Assembly: GCF_009762795.1 (NCBI RefSeq)
Contig: NZ_CP046400.1
Location: forward strand, 3,679,501-3,743,500
Length of the DNA stretch: 64,000 nt
Origin: Pseudodesulfovibrio cashew
GTDB taxonomy: Bacteria > Desulfobacterota > Desulfovibrionia > Desulfovibrionales > Desulfovibrionaceae
Direction of reading: 5' to 3'
Both the position numbers and the translations under genes were made by a program. The number at the start of each line of letters is the position of its first letter. Within the stretch, counting starts at the first letter, position 1. Positions 24,984 through 38,469 of the stretch are shown here, piece after piece. The notes beneath the pieces were generated by a model that was not told where the DNA came from, did no database searches, and saw only the letters and a list, made by a program, of their open reading frames with translations.

Positions 24984-27101
24984 TTATTTTTCCTTTTCAG
25001 CCTGGGCCTGAATGGCGGTGATGGCCACGGTATTGACGATGTCGGGCACGGTGCAGCCGCGGGACAAGTCGTTGACCGGCTTGTTGAGTCCCTGGAGAAC
25101 CGGGCCGATGGCCACGGCGTTGGCGGCGCGCTGCACTGCCTTGTAAGTGTTGTTCCCGGTGTTCAGGTCCGGGAAGACGAAGACGGTAGCCCGTCCCGCG
25201 ACTTCGGAATCGGGCAGCTTGACGGCGGCCACGTCCGGGTCAACGGCGGCATCGTACTGGAGGGGGCCCTCCAGGGGGAAGTCCAGGCCGCGCTCCTTGA
25301 TGAGCCCCTTGGCGATCCGGGCCGCCTCGGTCACCTTCTCCACGTCCTCGCCCTTTCCGGAGGAGCCGGTGGAGTAGCTGAGCATGGCAACGCGGGGCTC
25401 CACGCCGAAGATCTTCGCGGTCTCGGCGGCGGAGATGGCGATCTCGGCCAGTTCCTGCGCGTTGGGGTTGGGGTTGACGGCGCAGTCGCCGTACACCAGC
25501 ACGCGGTCACGCAGGCACATGAGGAACACCGAGGAGACGATGGAGCTGCCCGGCTTGGTCTTGACGAACTCGAAGGCCGGCCGGATGGTCTGGGCCGTAG
25601 TGGTCACCGAGCCGGAGACCATGCCGTCGGCAAAGCCCTTGTAGACCATCATGGTTCCGAAGTAGGTGGGATCGGCCATGCGGTCCCAGGCCATTTCAGC
25701 AATGACGCCCTTGTGCTTCCTGAGCTCCAGATACTCCTCGGCAAAGGCGTCGAGCAGTTCGGAGTTCGAGGGGTTGATGATCTGCGCACCGGAGATGTCC
25801 ACACCATACATGGACGCATTCTTGCGAATGACGTCCTCGTCGCCGAGCAGGATGATGTCGGCCACGCCGCGACGCAGCAGAATGTCCGCCGCGCGCAGGA
25901 TGCGTTCGCCGGTGCCCTCGGGCAGGACGATGCGCTGCTTGTCGCGGGACGCCTTGTCGAACAGCGAGTATTCGAACATCTTGGGCGTCACGCGGGTGGA
26001 GCGCTGCTCGACCACGCGATCACGCAGCTCGGGCACGTTGACGTGCCGCGAAAATCCACCCAGGGCGGTGGCGATGCGCTGATGGTCGTTGACCTCGATC
26101 CGGCCATACAGCCGATTGAGTTCCTGCACATTGTGATAGGTGTGTCCCTTGACCGAGAGAACGGGAACCGGAACGCCGGTCCAGCCCTCGATGAGCTTGT
26201 GCACGTTCATGGACACGTCCAGGCCGCCGGTAAGCACGATGCCCGCGATGTCCGGGTACGAGCTCGACAGCCGGGAAGCCAGCGAGGAGAGGATGATGTC
26301 GGAGCGGTCACCGGGGGTGATGATCAGGGAACCCGGCTTGATGTACTGCAGGAAGTTTCCGATCTGCATGGCCGCGATGACGTAGTTGTCCACCAGGGTC
26401 TGGAGTCCGGAGTGCCCGTAGAGCACGTCCGCGTCCAGCCAGCGCTTGACGTCGCCGACGGTGGGCTTGCCCAGAGTCTCATCCTCGGGGATGACATAGA
26501 CGGGCATGGGGTCGGCATGGCCCGCCTTGCAGTCGATGTGGCTGCACAGGTCGTCGGTCATGCCCTCGGGTGCGCGGTTGACCACGCAGGCAACAAAGTC
26601 CACCCCCTTCTCACCCAGGGTGTCCAGGGTGCTCTGGGTAATGTTGACCACCTCGTCCGGGGTCTTGTCCCGGCCGGAGGTGACCACCAGCATGGGCGCG
26701 CCAATATTGGCGGCGATGTCCGCATTGAGATCGAACTCGAAGGCAGGGTCCTTGCCCTTGAAGTCGGTTCCCTCGCAGAGGACGAAGTCATACTCCTCCT
26801 CCAGCGCCTTGTACTTGTTCAGGATGTTCTCCAGCACGGATGCGTACTGCCCCGAATTGATCAGTTCCCGCGCTTCCTTCAGCGTGTAGGCGTAGGTGTC
26901 GCGGTAGGGAATGGGCAGCTTGAAGTGTTCCGTCATCAGCAAGATGTCGTGATCCTGTCTGCCTTCGCCCGGATCGTCGATTATGGGGCGGAAGATGGCG
27001 ACCTTATGCAGTTCCCTCAGGAGCATCTGCATAACGCCGAGGATGACGGCGGACTTGCCGCTCCGTTCTTCCGTAGAGCTCACGTACAGGTTTTTGGACA
27101 T
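24984..27101 (-). CDS. pta: Phosphate acetyltransferase, long form
   Basis: 705 residues, the long form with an N-terminal P-loop-like domain (KNLYVSSTEERSGKSAVILG), a DRTGG domain in the middle and the catalytic PTA domain from about residue 375 (IVLPEGTGERILRAADILLRRGVADIILLG; GMVSGSVTTTAQTIRPA; STGSSGKGEDVEKV). It converts acetyl-CoA and phosphate to acetyl phosphate for AckA. The N-terminal domains regulate activity in E. coli. It follows the glcF-like gene by 31 bp. Confidence 0.97.
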   Translation of the reverse strand: MSKNLYVSSTEERSGKSAVILGVMQMLLRELHKVAIFRPIIDDPGEGRQDHDILLMTEHFKLPIPYRDTYAYTLKEARELINSGQYASVLENILNKYKALEEEYDFVLCEGTDFKGKDPAFEFDLNADIAANIGAPMLVVTSGRDKTPDEVVNITQSTLDTLGEKGVDFVACVVNRAPEGMTDDLCSHIDCKAGHADPMPVYVIPEDETLGKPTVGDVKRWLDADVLYGHSGLQTLVDNYVIAAMQIGNFLQYIKPGSLIITPGDRSDIILSSLASRLSSSYPDIAGIVLTGGLDVSMNVHKLIEGWTGVPVPVLSVKGHTYHNVQELNRLYGRIEVNDHQRIATALGGFSRHVNVPELRDRVVEQRSTRVTPKMFEYSLFDKASRDKQRIVLPEGTGERILRAADILLRRGVADIILLGDEDVIRKNASMYGVDISGAQIINPSNSELLDAFAEEYLELRKHKGVIAEMAWDRMADPTYFGTMMVYKGFADGMVSGSVTTTAQTIRPAFEFVKTKPGSSIVSSVFLMCLRDRVLVYGDCAVNPNPNAQELAEIAISAAETAKIFGVEPRVAMLSYSTGSSGKGEDVEKVTEAARIAKGLIKERGLDFPLEGPLQYDAAVDPDVAAVKLPDSEVAGRATVFVFPDLNTGNNTYKAVQRAANAVAIGPVLQGLNKPVNDLSRGCTVPDIVNTVAITAIQAQAEKEK

Positions 27102-27132
27102 GGTGGTTTCCTTGTTACCTCATCATTGGGGG

Positions 27133-28413
27133 TTAGAGACTATCCGCGTATAGCTCTATGACGTGTTTTACGTCCATCCCGGCCCCTTTCTGCGATAGCA
27201 TGTCCGTTATCTGGAGCATGCAGGCCGGGCAGCTCGTGGCTGCCGTCTGGACCTTTGCGGCCAGGATGTTGTCGGCTTTGCGGGAACCAATTTGTTTGGA
27301 TATGTCGTAGTGGGCGATGTTGAAGCTGCCTCCGCAGCCGCAACAAGTGCCGGCTTCGGCCATTTCCTTGTAATCACAGCCTGCTGTCCGGATCAATTCT
27401 CGGGGCTGGGCGGTGATGCCGAGGGAATTTTTGAGGTGACATGGGTCGTGATAGGTCACGCTCCTGCCGCAATTGCCCCCGGTCGGTTGCACCTGGAGAA
27501 TATCCACCAGGAACTGACTGATGTCCATGGTCTTTTTCTGAAGCTTCGCGGCCTCGTATCGAGTAACCGAATCCCCCTGGTACATGTGGGGCCACAGTTC
27601 CTTGATGGTGGAGGTGCAGGAGGCGCATCCGGTAACCAGATAATCGAACTCCGCGTCCTTGAAGAGCTTGACGTTCATGTTCACCAGGGAGTCGAAGGTG
27701 CTGGTGTCGCCGCTGGACAGGGCCGGAATGCCGCAGCACGCCTGGCCTGCGGGCATGTACACGCCCACGCCGTGGTGCTTGAGCACCTTGAGAATGGCTT
27801 CTCCCACCTGGGGGAAGATCTTGTCGACGACGCAGCCCACGTACAGGGCGACGCGGATGCCGGACTTCCCGGCGGGCGTATCCATCTCGGGCACGATCTT
27901 GTGCAGGGGCTTCTTGGCCAGGGAGTTGAAGTGACGGTCTCCGATGACCGGCGCGTTGAAACGCGCACAGGAGGAGCCGAGCATATCGTCCACCTTCTTG
28001 GTGAACAATCCCTGGAACTTGGAGCCCATGCCCACCAGTGTGTTGAACAGCTTGGGGTTCTTGAGCATGCCGCGGAAGATGGCCTGCTTGACCGGAGACA
28101 ACCCGAAGTACCCGGTCATGATGGCCCGGGCCTTGAGGAAGATGTCCATGACGGACACGCCGGAGGGGCAGTTTGCCTGACAGGTGCCGCAGAGCAGGCA
28201 GCGGTCGAGCTTTTCCTTCACGCCCTGGGGATCTTCCAGCATCTCGTGGGCAAGCTTGTCCAGCAGGGCGAGCTTGCCGCGGGTCACGTCGCCTTCACGC
28301 CCCGACTGGGCAAAGACCGGACAGACGGCCTGGCACATGCCGCAGCGCATGCAGCCGACCAGGAGATCGTCCAGTTCCATGAACATTTGTGCGAGTCTGT
28401 TGATATCGGCCAT
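27133..28413 (-). CDS. Fe-S oxidoreductase subunit of D-lactate dehydrogenase (GlcF-like)
   Basis: 426 residues. Two 4Fe-4S motifs at the N-terminus (GCMRCGMCQAVCPVF and CLLCGTCQANCPSG) are followed by two CCG domains (QACCGIPALSSGD and TCCGCGGSFN with SCPACMLQITDM). This is the electron-transfer partner of the FAD subunit encoded immediately upstream (9-bp gap), accepting electrons from lactate oxidation and handing them to the membrane or to ferredoxin-like carriers. Named glcF in other bacteria where glycolate is the substrate; here the operon points to lactate. Confidence 0.92.
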   Translation of the reverse strand: MADINRLAQMFMELDDLLVGCMRCGMCQAVCPVFAQSGREGDVTRGKLALLDKLAHEMLEDPQGVKEKLDRCLLCGTCQANCPSGVSVMDIFLKARAIMTGYFGLSPVKQAIFRGMLKNPKLFNTLVGMGSKFQGLFTKKVDDMLGSSCARFNAPVIGDRHFNSLAKKPLHKIVPEMDTPAGKSGIRVALYVGCVVDKIFPQVGEAILKVLKHHGVGVYMPAGQACCGIPALSSGDTSTFDSLVNMNVKLFKDAEFDYLVTGCASCTSTIKELWPHMYQGDSVTRYEAAKLQKKTMDISQFLVDILQVQPTGGNCGRSVTYHDPCHLKNSLGITAQPRELIRTAGCDYKEMAEAGTCCGCGGSFNIAHYDISKQIGSRKADNILAAKVQTAATSCPACMLQITDMLSQKGAGMDVKHVIELYADSL

Positions 28414-28422
28414 GGCGCCCCC

Positions 28423-29811
28423 CTATTTCTTGAACCCGATGATCTTGCCGGGGTTGAGGATACCCTTGGGGTCCAGGACGGACTTCATGCGGTGGGCATA
28501 CTCCAGGGTGGCGCGGGAGGTCTCGATCTCCATGTACTTGGACTTGGCCAGGCCAATGCCATGCTCGCCAGACAGGGTGCCGCCGAGAGCGAGGGCGCGG
28601 TCGAAGATCATGTCGATGCCCTTCTCCACCCGCTCCCACTCGGCCTTGTCGCGCTTGTCGGTCAGGATGGTGGGGTGCAGATTGCCGTCACCGGCGTGGC
28701 CGAAGGTGCCGATGGTCAGGTCGAGCTTCTTGGAGATCTCCTCCAAAGCCGCGATCATGGCCGGGATCTTGGAACGCGGCACGGTGGCGTCCTCAAGCAC
28801 GCAGGTGGGCTTGAGCTTGGCCAGGGCGGGCAGCGCATCGCGGCGGGCCTGCCAGACTGCGTCGCGCTCGGCGGCGTCCTTGGCGACCTTGATCTCGGTA
28901 GCGCCGTTCTCCTTGCAGATCTTCTCGACCAGAACGGCCTCGTCCTCGACCTGGGCGGGGTGACCGTCCACCTCGATGAGCAGCAATGCGGCAGCATCGG
29001 TGGGCAGGCCCGCACCGCGGAAGTTCTCCACGGTGTTGATGGTGAAGTTGTCCATCATCTCCAGGGTGGCCGGCACGATCTTGTTGGCGATGATCGCGGC
29101 AACGGTCTCGGAGGCGGCTTTCATGGAGGGGAAGATGGCCATCATGGACTTGGCGGCCTGCGCCGGGGGAATGAGCTTGAGGATGATCTTGTCGAAGACG
29201 CCCAGGGTGCCTTCGGACGCAACCATGAGGCCGGCCAGGTTGTAGCCGGTGACGCATTTGACGGTGCGAGAGCCGGATTTGACCAGTTCGCCGTTGACGT
29301 CCCAGAAGTCCACGCCCATGACGTAGTCCTTGGTCACGCCGTACTTGAGGCCACGCAGTCCGCCCGCGTTCTCGGCAACGTTGCCACCGAGGGTGGAGAC
29401 GGTCTGGGAGCCCGGATCCGGGGGATAAAAGAGGCCTCGGCTCGCCACTTCGGCGGCGAACTTGGCGGTGACGACGCCGGGCTCGACCACGGCGTACATG
29501 TCCTCTTCATTGATCTCGAGGATACGGTTGAGGCCGTTGGTCAGGACGACGCAGCCGCCCGGATGGGGGATGGTACCCCCGGAAAGGTTGGTACCGGCGC
29601 CGCGAACGGTCAGCGGCACGCCGTTGTCGTTACACAGCTTTACGCATTTGCCCAGGGCTTCGCTGGTGGTGGGACGAACGACCAGAGCGGGCACGACGGA
29701 ATCAAGAACAGCGGCGTCGTAGGAATAGGCGTGACGATCGGTCTCGTCCGTCATGACATTCTCGGCTCCGATGGCGGCTTCGAATTCCTTGATGATGGCG
29801 TCTTTGCTCAT
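28423..29811 (-). CDS. FAD-linked D-lactate dehydrogenase (GlcD-like)
   Basis: 462 residues of the FAD PCMH type. The FAD-binding stretch reads VRGAGTNLSGGTIPHPGG, with DPGSQTVSTLGGNVAENAGG after it; the C-terminal domain has GHAGDGNLHPT and GEHGIGLAK, which hold substrate and metal-binding His residues. It should oxidise D-lactate to pyruvate, with the neighbouring Fe-S protein as electron acceptor. In Desulfovibrio vulgaris the equivalent gene lies in the same order between lactate permease and the Fe-S subunit, so assignment is secure although glycolate cannot be ruled out as an alternative substrate. Confidence 0.93.
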   Translation of the reverse strand: MSKDAIIKEFEAAIGAENVMTDETDRHAYSYDAAVLDSVVPALVVRPTTSEALGKCVKLCNDNGVPLTVRGAGTNLSGGTIPHPGGCVVLTNGLNRILEINEEDMYAVVEPGVVTAKFAAEVASRGLFYPPDPGSQTVSTLGGNVAENAGGLRGLKYGVTKDYVMGVDFWDVNGELVKSGSRTVKCVTGYNLAGLMVASEGTLGVFDKIILKLIPPAQAAKSMMAIFPSMKAASETVAAIIANKIVPATLEMMDNFTINTVENFRGAGLPTDAAALLLIEVDGHPAQVEDEAVLVEKICKENGATEIKVAKDAAERDAVWQARRDALPALAKLKPTCVLEDATVPRSKIPAMIAALEEISKKLDLTIGTFGHAGDGNLHPTILTDKRDKAEWERVEKGIDMIFDRALALGGTLSGEHGIGLAKSKYMEIETSRATLEYAHRMKSVLDPKGILNPGKIIGFKK

Positions 29812-29924
29812 TGTTAGCTCCTTAACTTGAAATATGTTCAGCCAAGTTTCTTTGCTCGGCTTGGTTGTGGCTGCCGGTCCAGACCCGACCGCAACCTGTT
29901 ATCACATCCCCGTCCGTCGGCAAA

Positions 29925-29953
29925 GGGAGAGGCGGGATTTTCCCGCCTCTCCC
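29925..29953 (-). other. Strong hairpin between lactate permease and glcD
   Basis: GGGAGAGGCGGGA 29925-29937 pairs with 29941-29953 around TTT. On the minus strand only TTT follows, so it may be a partial terminator or a processing site inside the operon. Confidence 0.7.
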
Positions 29954-29962
29954 GTTATCGGT

Positions 29963-31672
29963 TTAGAAGAGGCCGGGCAGGAACACGAAGCTCATCAGCG
30001 AAGCCACGATGCCCACGACCAGACCGTAAAGCAGGAAGGGCCACACGGTCCGCCTCAGGATCGCACCCTCCATGCCGGACAGGCCGACAACGGCGCACGC
30101 GGCGACGATGTTGTGGATGCAGATCATGTTGCCCATACCACCGCCAACGGCCTGTGCGGCCACGATGATCTGGCGAGGCAGTTCAAGGTTGGAGGCGACG
30201 CCCCACTGGAACTCGGCGAACAACAGGTCGGAAACCGTGTTGGAACCGGTGATGAACGCGCCGAGGCCACCCACGAAGGAGGCGAACATGGGCCAGGCGT
30301 TACCCGCGATGGACGCGACGGCCTTGGCCATGGCCAGCGGCATGGACGGATAGGAGTTCGGGTTCAGGGCCGCGTCGCCGATGCCGGAACCGCGGAAGAT
30401 GGAAACCAGAGCAACGGCCGCGAACAGCGCGATGGTCGGGTTCTTCATGGTCTTGATTGCCTGAGTCCAGGACAGCTTCACCTTGTCGGCGGGCATGCCG
30501 TGGATGAAGATGGTCAGGATGGCCACCAGGGTGAACGGGATGGTACCGGGCAGATACAGGTAGGCGATGGCGCCGTTGACGCTTTCATAGCCCAGGATGT
30601 GGCTGAACTTGAGGGCCTGGCCGGCGAGCATGCCCTTGAGGCCGAGTTCGGGAATACGGGTGACGACCAGGATGGCGCCGATCAGGATGTACGGCAGCCA
30701 AGCCTTGAACTGGCTCATGTGCGCGGTGAACTCGGTGGAGTCGGCGGACACGGAACCGGTCCATTCGGGGTCCCAGTTGGCGGAGGGGCCGAAGTCCCAG
30801 GATTCCTTGGGCATGCAGAAACCGGCCTTGGCACCGGCGATGATGACGCCGAGGCCGACGAGACCACCAATCAGGGACGGGAACTCGGGACCGACGTTCC
30901 AGGCAAAGATCAGGTAGGGCACGGTGAAGGACACGGCGGCGAAGATGCAGAACTTCCATGCGGCCAGACCGGGCTTCCAGCTCCGTTCGGGGCCGAAGAA
31001 GCGGGTGATGAAGCCGAGCATGAAGATCGGAAGGATGAAGATCATGCTCAGGTGCATCAGAGTGGCCCACTGGCCGATGACGGCCACGAACTCGCCCATG
31101 TTGGAGAAGTTGAGACCGGCGACGCCGGAGGCAACGGCCTGGTCAACACCGGGAGCGAGGTACTTCAGGCCGAGCACGACCGGAGTACCGACCGCGCCGA
31201 AGGTGACCGGGAAAGAGTTGAAGACCAGACAGATGATGGCTGCGGCCAGAGGCGGGAAGCCCAGGGAAAGCAGCAGCGGAGCAGCCAGGGCGGCCGGGGT
31301 TCCGAAGCCCGCGGCGCCTTCGATGAAGGCGGCGAACATGTACCCGATGATGATGGCCTGAATGCGCCGGTCAGGGGTGATGTTCTGCATCCCGTGCTGG
31401 ATGGTTTCCATGCCGCCCGAATGCTGCAAGGTACGCAGAATCAGGATGGCGCCGAAGACGATAATCAGGATACCGATGGCGGTAATGAACCCTTGCAGGG
31501 TCAGTGCTGCAACATATTTGACGGGGAGGCCCCAGACGACAACAGCCCCCGCGGCAGCGGTCAGCCATGCGACAGGCATGGCCTTGGTGGCGGGCCAGCG
31601 CATGCCGACCATCAGAATGAGCGCCACCAGAATCGGCAGCAGCGCGACCAGCGCAAGTACTTCCATAGACAT
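29963..31672 (-). CDS. lldP: L-lactate permease
   Basis: 569 residues, about 13 hydrophobic segments, colinear with LldP/LctP. Typical stretches are [46 protein letters not shown] and [24 protein letters not shown]. It imports lactate with protons (or sodium) across the inner membrane and feeds the dehydrogenases encoded downstream. GGAGGTG precedes the ATG. A hairpin pair separates it from por upstream. Confidence 0.95.
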   Translation of the reverse strand: MSMEVLALVALLPILVALILMVGMRWPATKAMPVAWLTAAAGAVVVWGLPVKYVAALTLQGFITAIGILIIVFGAILILRTLQHSGGMETIQHGMQNITPDRRIQAIIIGYMFAAFIEGAAGFGTPAALAAPLLLSLGFPPLAAAIICLVFNSFPVTFGAVGTPVVLGLKYLAPGVDQAVASGVAGLNFSNMGEFVAVIGQWATLMHLSMIFILPIFMLGFITRFFGPERSWKPGLAAWKFCIFAAVSFTVPYLIFAWNVGPEFPSLIGGLVGLGVIIAGAKAGFCMPKESWDFGPSANWDPEWTGSVSADSTEFTAHMSQFKAWLPYILIGAILVVTRIPELGLKGMLAGQALKFSHILGYESVNGAIAYLYLPGTIPFTLVAILTIFIHGMPADKVKLSWTQAIKTMKNPTIALFAAVALVSIFRGSGIGDAALNPNSYPSMPLAMAKAVASIAGNAWPMFASFVGGLGAFITGSNTVSDLLFAEFQWGVASNLELPRQIIVAAQAVGGGMGNMICIHNIVAACAVVGLSGMEGAILRRTVWPFLLYGLVVGIVASLMSFVFLPGLF

Positions 31673-31689
31673 TATTACACCTCCGTTGC

Positions 31690-31772
31690 TGTGGACCCCC
31701 CAGGGTCCACACAGTTGAGAAAGAAGTGCGGGGCGGAACCAGGCTGAACCTCCGCAAATGTTCCGCCCCGCA
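31690..31772 (-). other. Two hairpins between por and the lactate permease
   Basis: TGCGGGGCGGAAC 31727-31739 pairs exactly with 31760-31772 (13 bp, 20-base loop) 14 bp after the por stop. TGTGGACCC 31690-31698 pairs with 31703-31711 just ahead of the permease ribosome site. Placed between cistrons of one operon, they probably lower read-through or stabilise the por message. Confidence 0.7.
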
Positions 31773-31786
31773 CAAACATCAGACGA

Positions 31787-35410
<3,624 letters not shown>

Positions 35411-35462
35411 TCATCATTCCAGTGTATGAAATGCGGACAAGTCGAAGTAACGACACCCCTTA

Positions 35463-35479
35463 CTCAACATCCGTGCCAA
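35463..35479 (-). promoter_or_regulatory. Candidate sigma54 promoter of the lactate operon
   Basis: Read on the minus strand the site is TTGGCACGGATGTTGAG: the -24 element YTGGCACG is exact and spacing is right, while the -12 element reads TTGAG instead of TTGCA/T. Transcription would start near 35451, leaving a leader of about 74 bases before por. The equivalent operon of D. vulgaris is reported to depend on sigma54, which supports the call. Confidence 0.55.
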
Positions 35480-35528
35480 CCCGATGAACACATTATATTC
35501 TCTTTAAATACAGTATATTATCAATTTT

Positions 35529-35544
35529 TTAACGTTTCCGTTAA
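35529..35544. promoter_or_regulatory. Palindrome TTAACG-N4-CGTTAA upstream of por
   Basis: A perfect 6-4-6 inverted repeat lying 50-65 bp upstream of the sigma54-like site. Size and symmetry fit a dimeric repressor or Crp/Fnr-type regulator; I cannot assign it to a known factor. Confidence 0.45.
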
Positions 35545-35562
35545 AATCAAAACACGCCAATT

Positions 35563-35693
35563 CAGTCCGAAAAACAGGACAGAATCGAACAAGTTGTTCC
35601 AGCCTCGACCAGCAGATTTTCGCCATTTACGGGGTTTTCTCCACTTTTGCCCCGCCCAGCCCGAAAAAAAGGCCCAGTCTGAAAAAACGGACA
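35563..35693. promoter_or_regulatory. Two spaced repeats, possible enhancer sites for the lactate operon
   Basis: CAGTCCGAAAAACAGGACA (35563-35581) recurs as CAGTCTGAAAAAACGGACA (35675-35693), 112 bp apart. Each is itself a partial dyad, GTCCG-N6-CGGAC-like. The second is followed directly by another dyad, ACGGAC-AC-GTCCGT (35687-35700). The distance of about 85-215 bp upstream of the sigma54-like promoter is where enhancer-binding proteins usually sit. Confidence 0.5.
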
Positions 35694-35765
35694 CGTCCGT
35701 TTTGCGGGATAAAGCAAGGCGGGCAGGGACTCCGGCGGGAATTCAGTTCACACGGCTTTCCAATA

Positions 35766-35796
35766 GAAAAAGGCCGCTCCGGAAAGGGAACGGCCC
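35766..35796 (-). terminator. Terminator after the arsenate reductase gene
   Basis: GGCCG 35772-35776 and TCC pair with GGGAACGGCC 35786-35795 with a small asymmetry; on the minus strand the stem is followed by TTTTTCT. Confidence 0.75.
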
Positions 35797-35854
35797 AGAA
35801 TGATTACCAAGTCCAATCTGGCAGGCTAAGATGATTCTTCAAGCAGACTGCGAA

Positions 35855-36277
<423 letters not shown>

Positions 36278-36317
36278 CAAGCTGTTCTCCGTCATTCCGG
36301 TCGTGCTTGTATTGCGC

Positions 36318-38447
36318 TCAAAAAATGCCCAAAAACTTCTTCCGCTTCCCGGAATCCTCCTGGCCGTCGCTCCCCTGCCGGGTGGAGTTGCCGCCAACCA
36401 GCGCCTTGCCAACGCCCTTGACCACGGAGGTTACACCGCCGAGAATGCTCCCGGCCGTGTCCAGCACGGCACCGCCCAGAACCTTGACGTATTCCGTCAG
36501 GCTGACCCAGTAACGGGGATGATCCAGGGTTCCTCCCACACGGATGGGAAACATCACGCCGTACAGATCGGCGGAGTCCTTGCCGCCCTGCCCCTCGCCC
36601 GTGGGCACGAGCTTGACCTTGACCAGATAGTCCACCTTGCGCGTGACAAGGGAAACAGCACCCTGGCCGTCAGCCCGCAAGCCCGGGGCCTTGACCTCCA
36701 AATCCCGGTTGTGCACCACGCCCGAACGGACAACCCCGGTGCCGGTGATGGAACCGAACCGGGTTGCATCCGTTCCCCTGGCTTCCACGGTCCCCTTCTT
36801 GTCCTCGTCGGCATAGGTGTCTCGGGCCATCCTGTCCAAGTCGACGCCGGGGAAAACGCCATCGGCGAGGCTGAACCCGATCTTGCCGTCCAGGGTCCGC
36901 ACCATGTCGGCTCCCCGCTGCCCCGCGCAGGAAAGCGCTGCTTCGGCGTCCAGCAGCCCCTCGTACTTGTCCGCCCCGCCCCTGTCGCGGCTCAGGGCTC
37001 CTATATCCACACCCTTGGCTTTGCCAAGGATGCTGCTCCGGGGCTCGGCTCCCTGTGCGTTCAGGGTGGCGGAGCCGGTCAGGACGCCGTTGTAGAACGC
37101 CGCCGACAAGGGCTCGGCACGAATCTCGCCAGCGTCCGCCTTGATGGTTGCCGCAACCTTTTCGAACCACATCCGCTGTACCCGAAGGCGCGCGACCTTG
37201 GCTTCAAAATCCAGTTTGAGCCGCCTGAGCATCTCGGAATCCGGCAGACCGGATTCGCCGCCCTCCTCTCCCGCCGGAGCAGGCGGCAGGTATCGGTCGA
37301 GATCAAGCTCTCCTACGTCAAGATTTGCCGAGTACGACGTTTCCCCGCCATCCTTGCGGACAGCCCCGCCGCTGCCGACAATACGGCAGCCATCCAGGTC
37401 GGCCTGAAATGTCTTCACCTGCAGGTTGCCCGGAACGTAGTCCACCTCGGCCATGCCCCCGACTTTTGACAGGGCATCGGCGTCAGCGGTGGCCGGCTCG
37501 CCCCGCCCAATAGCTTCCAGGGTCTTGCGCGCATTGAATTCGTCTACGGTCACCGTGGCGGCGAGTTTGCGTACCCCGGTGGTGATGCCTTCCAGGGTGC
37601 CCTCGGCGTGGGCCGTCACGCCGTAGGCCGAGAGGGTCATGTCCGTGACCTGGGCCTTTTCCTGCTTGAAATCCAGTGCTGCGAAGCGGACCTTCATCGA
37701 AGCCTGCCCCTTGCCGCCAGGCACGTCGGTGCCCTCGGCCTTGACAGTCACGGCCATGTCCATGTGCCCGTACACGCGATTCAGCAGGTCGATGGAAGAC
37801 TTGCCATCCAGGGAGACGGTCCCCTTGACGTCGGGCCGGGTGCAGCCGAAGGCCAGGCTAGCCTTGACCGGGAAAGGTGCACCCCGGTAGATGCGCCCGG
37901 TCTTCAGGCTGATGGAGTGCAGGGTGAACCGCCTGCCCGTCATGTGGTCATCCCAGTTCAGGGCACCGCCTTCCAGTGTGATGCCGTCCACATCGAGAGA
38001 AAAACCCTCTTCCGTATCACGTTCAGGGGATTCGCCGCCCTTGCCGCCCACCAGATCGTCCCAGTTGGCTACGCCATCCTTCTTCCGGCTCAGATTCAGG
38101 ACCACACCCCGCAAGTCCAGCGGGCCGAAGGTGATCTTGCGCATGAGCAACGGGAGGAAACGGACCGAGACGCTTGCCGATTTGGCGGTGAGCATGGGCT
38201 CCGGGCCAAATCCTTCGGCGTTGCCCAGCCGCACTCCGCCCAACTCCACGCCCAGACCGGGGAACACGGCCAGCCGCAACTCGCCGTCAAAGGAGAGCGT
38301 GCGGCCCGTTTTTTCGCGGACAGCCTCGGTGATACGGTCCTTGTAGTCGTTGAGATCAAAGGTGGCGAGAAAAACGGCCAGGGCGATGGCACAGCCCGCC
38401 AGGATGAGAGCGGTCAGGAGCATGCTTATTTTAACTGCCTTGTTCAT
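36318..38447 (-). CDS. AsmA-family inner-membrane/periplasmic protein
   Basis: 709 residues with a single N-terminal membrane helix (MLLTALILAGCAIALAVFLATF) followed by DLNDYKDRITEAVREKTGR, the AsmA N-terminal signature, and a long beta-rich periplasmic part ending with an AsmA C-terminal domain and a short basic tail. AsmA-like proteins resemble bridge-type lipid transfer proteins and affect outer-membrane assembly. The start is ATG 38447, 22 bp after the merR-type gene, so both are probably cotranscribed. Family is clear, precise task unknown. Confidence 0.85.
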   Translation of the reverse strand: MNKAVKISMLLTALILAGCAIALAVFLATFDLNDYKDRITEAVREKTGRTLSFDGELRLAVFPGLGVELGGVRLGNAEGFGPEPMLTAKSASVSVRFLPLLMRKITFGPLDLRGVVLNLSRKKDGVANWDDLVGGKGGESPERDTEEGFSLDVDGITLEGGALNWDDHMTGRRFTLHSISLKTGRIYRGAPFPVKASLAFGCTRPDVKGTVSLDGKSSIDLLNRVYGHMDMAVTVKAEGTDVPGGKGQASMKVRFAALDFKQEKAQVTDMTLSAYGVTAHAEGTLEGITTGVRKLAATVTVDEFNARKTLEAIGRGEPATADADALSKVGGMAEVDYVPGNLQVKTFQADLDGCRIVGSGGAVRKDGGETSYSANLDVGELDLDRYLPPAPAGEEGGESGLPDSEMLRRLKLDFEAKVARLRVQRMWFEKVAATIKADAGEIRAEPLSAAFYNGVLTGSATLNAQGAEPRSSILGKAKGVDIGALSRDRGGADKYEGLLDAEAALSCAGQRGADMVRTLDGKIGFSLADGVFPGVDLDRMARDTYADEDKKGTVEARGTDATRFGSITGTGVVRSGVVHNRDLEVKAPGLRADGQGAVSLVTRKVDYLVKVKLVPTGEGQGGKDSADLYGVMFPIRVGGTLDHPRYWVSLTEYVKVLGGAVLDTAGSILGGVTSVVKGVGKALVGGNSTRQGSDGQEDSGKRKKFLGIF

Positions 38448-38469
38448 AGCGGCCTGCTTGCAAAGAAAG

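Noticed and set aside
23394-27161. Very long plus-strand open frame (1255 codons) opposite pta, ackA and lutC
   Set aside because: It is the antisense of highly biased GC-rich genes; the product has no recognisable domain and a His/Val/Gly-rich composition typical of such shadows.
27292-29817. Plus-strand open frame of 841 codons opposite the GlcF- and GlcD-like genes
   Set aside because: Antisense shadow of two certain genes, with low-complexity composition.
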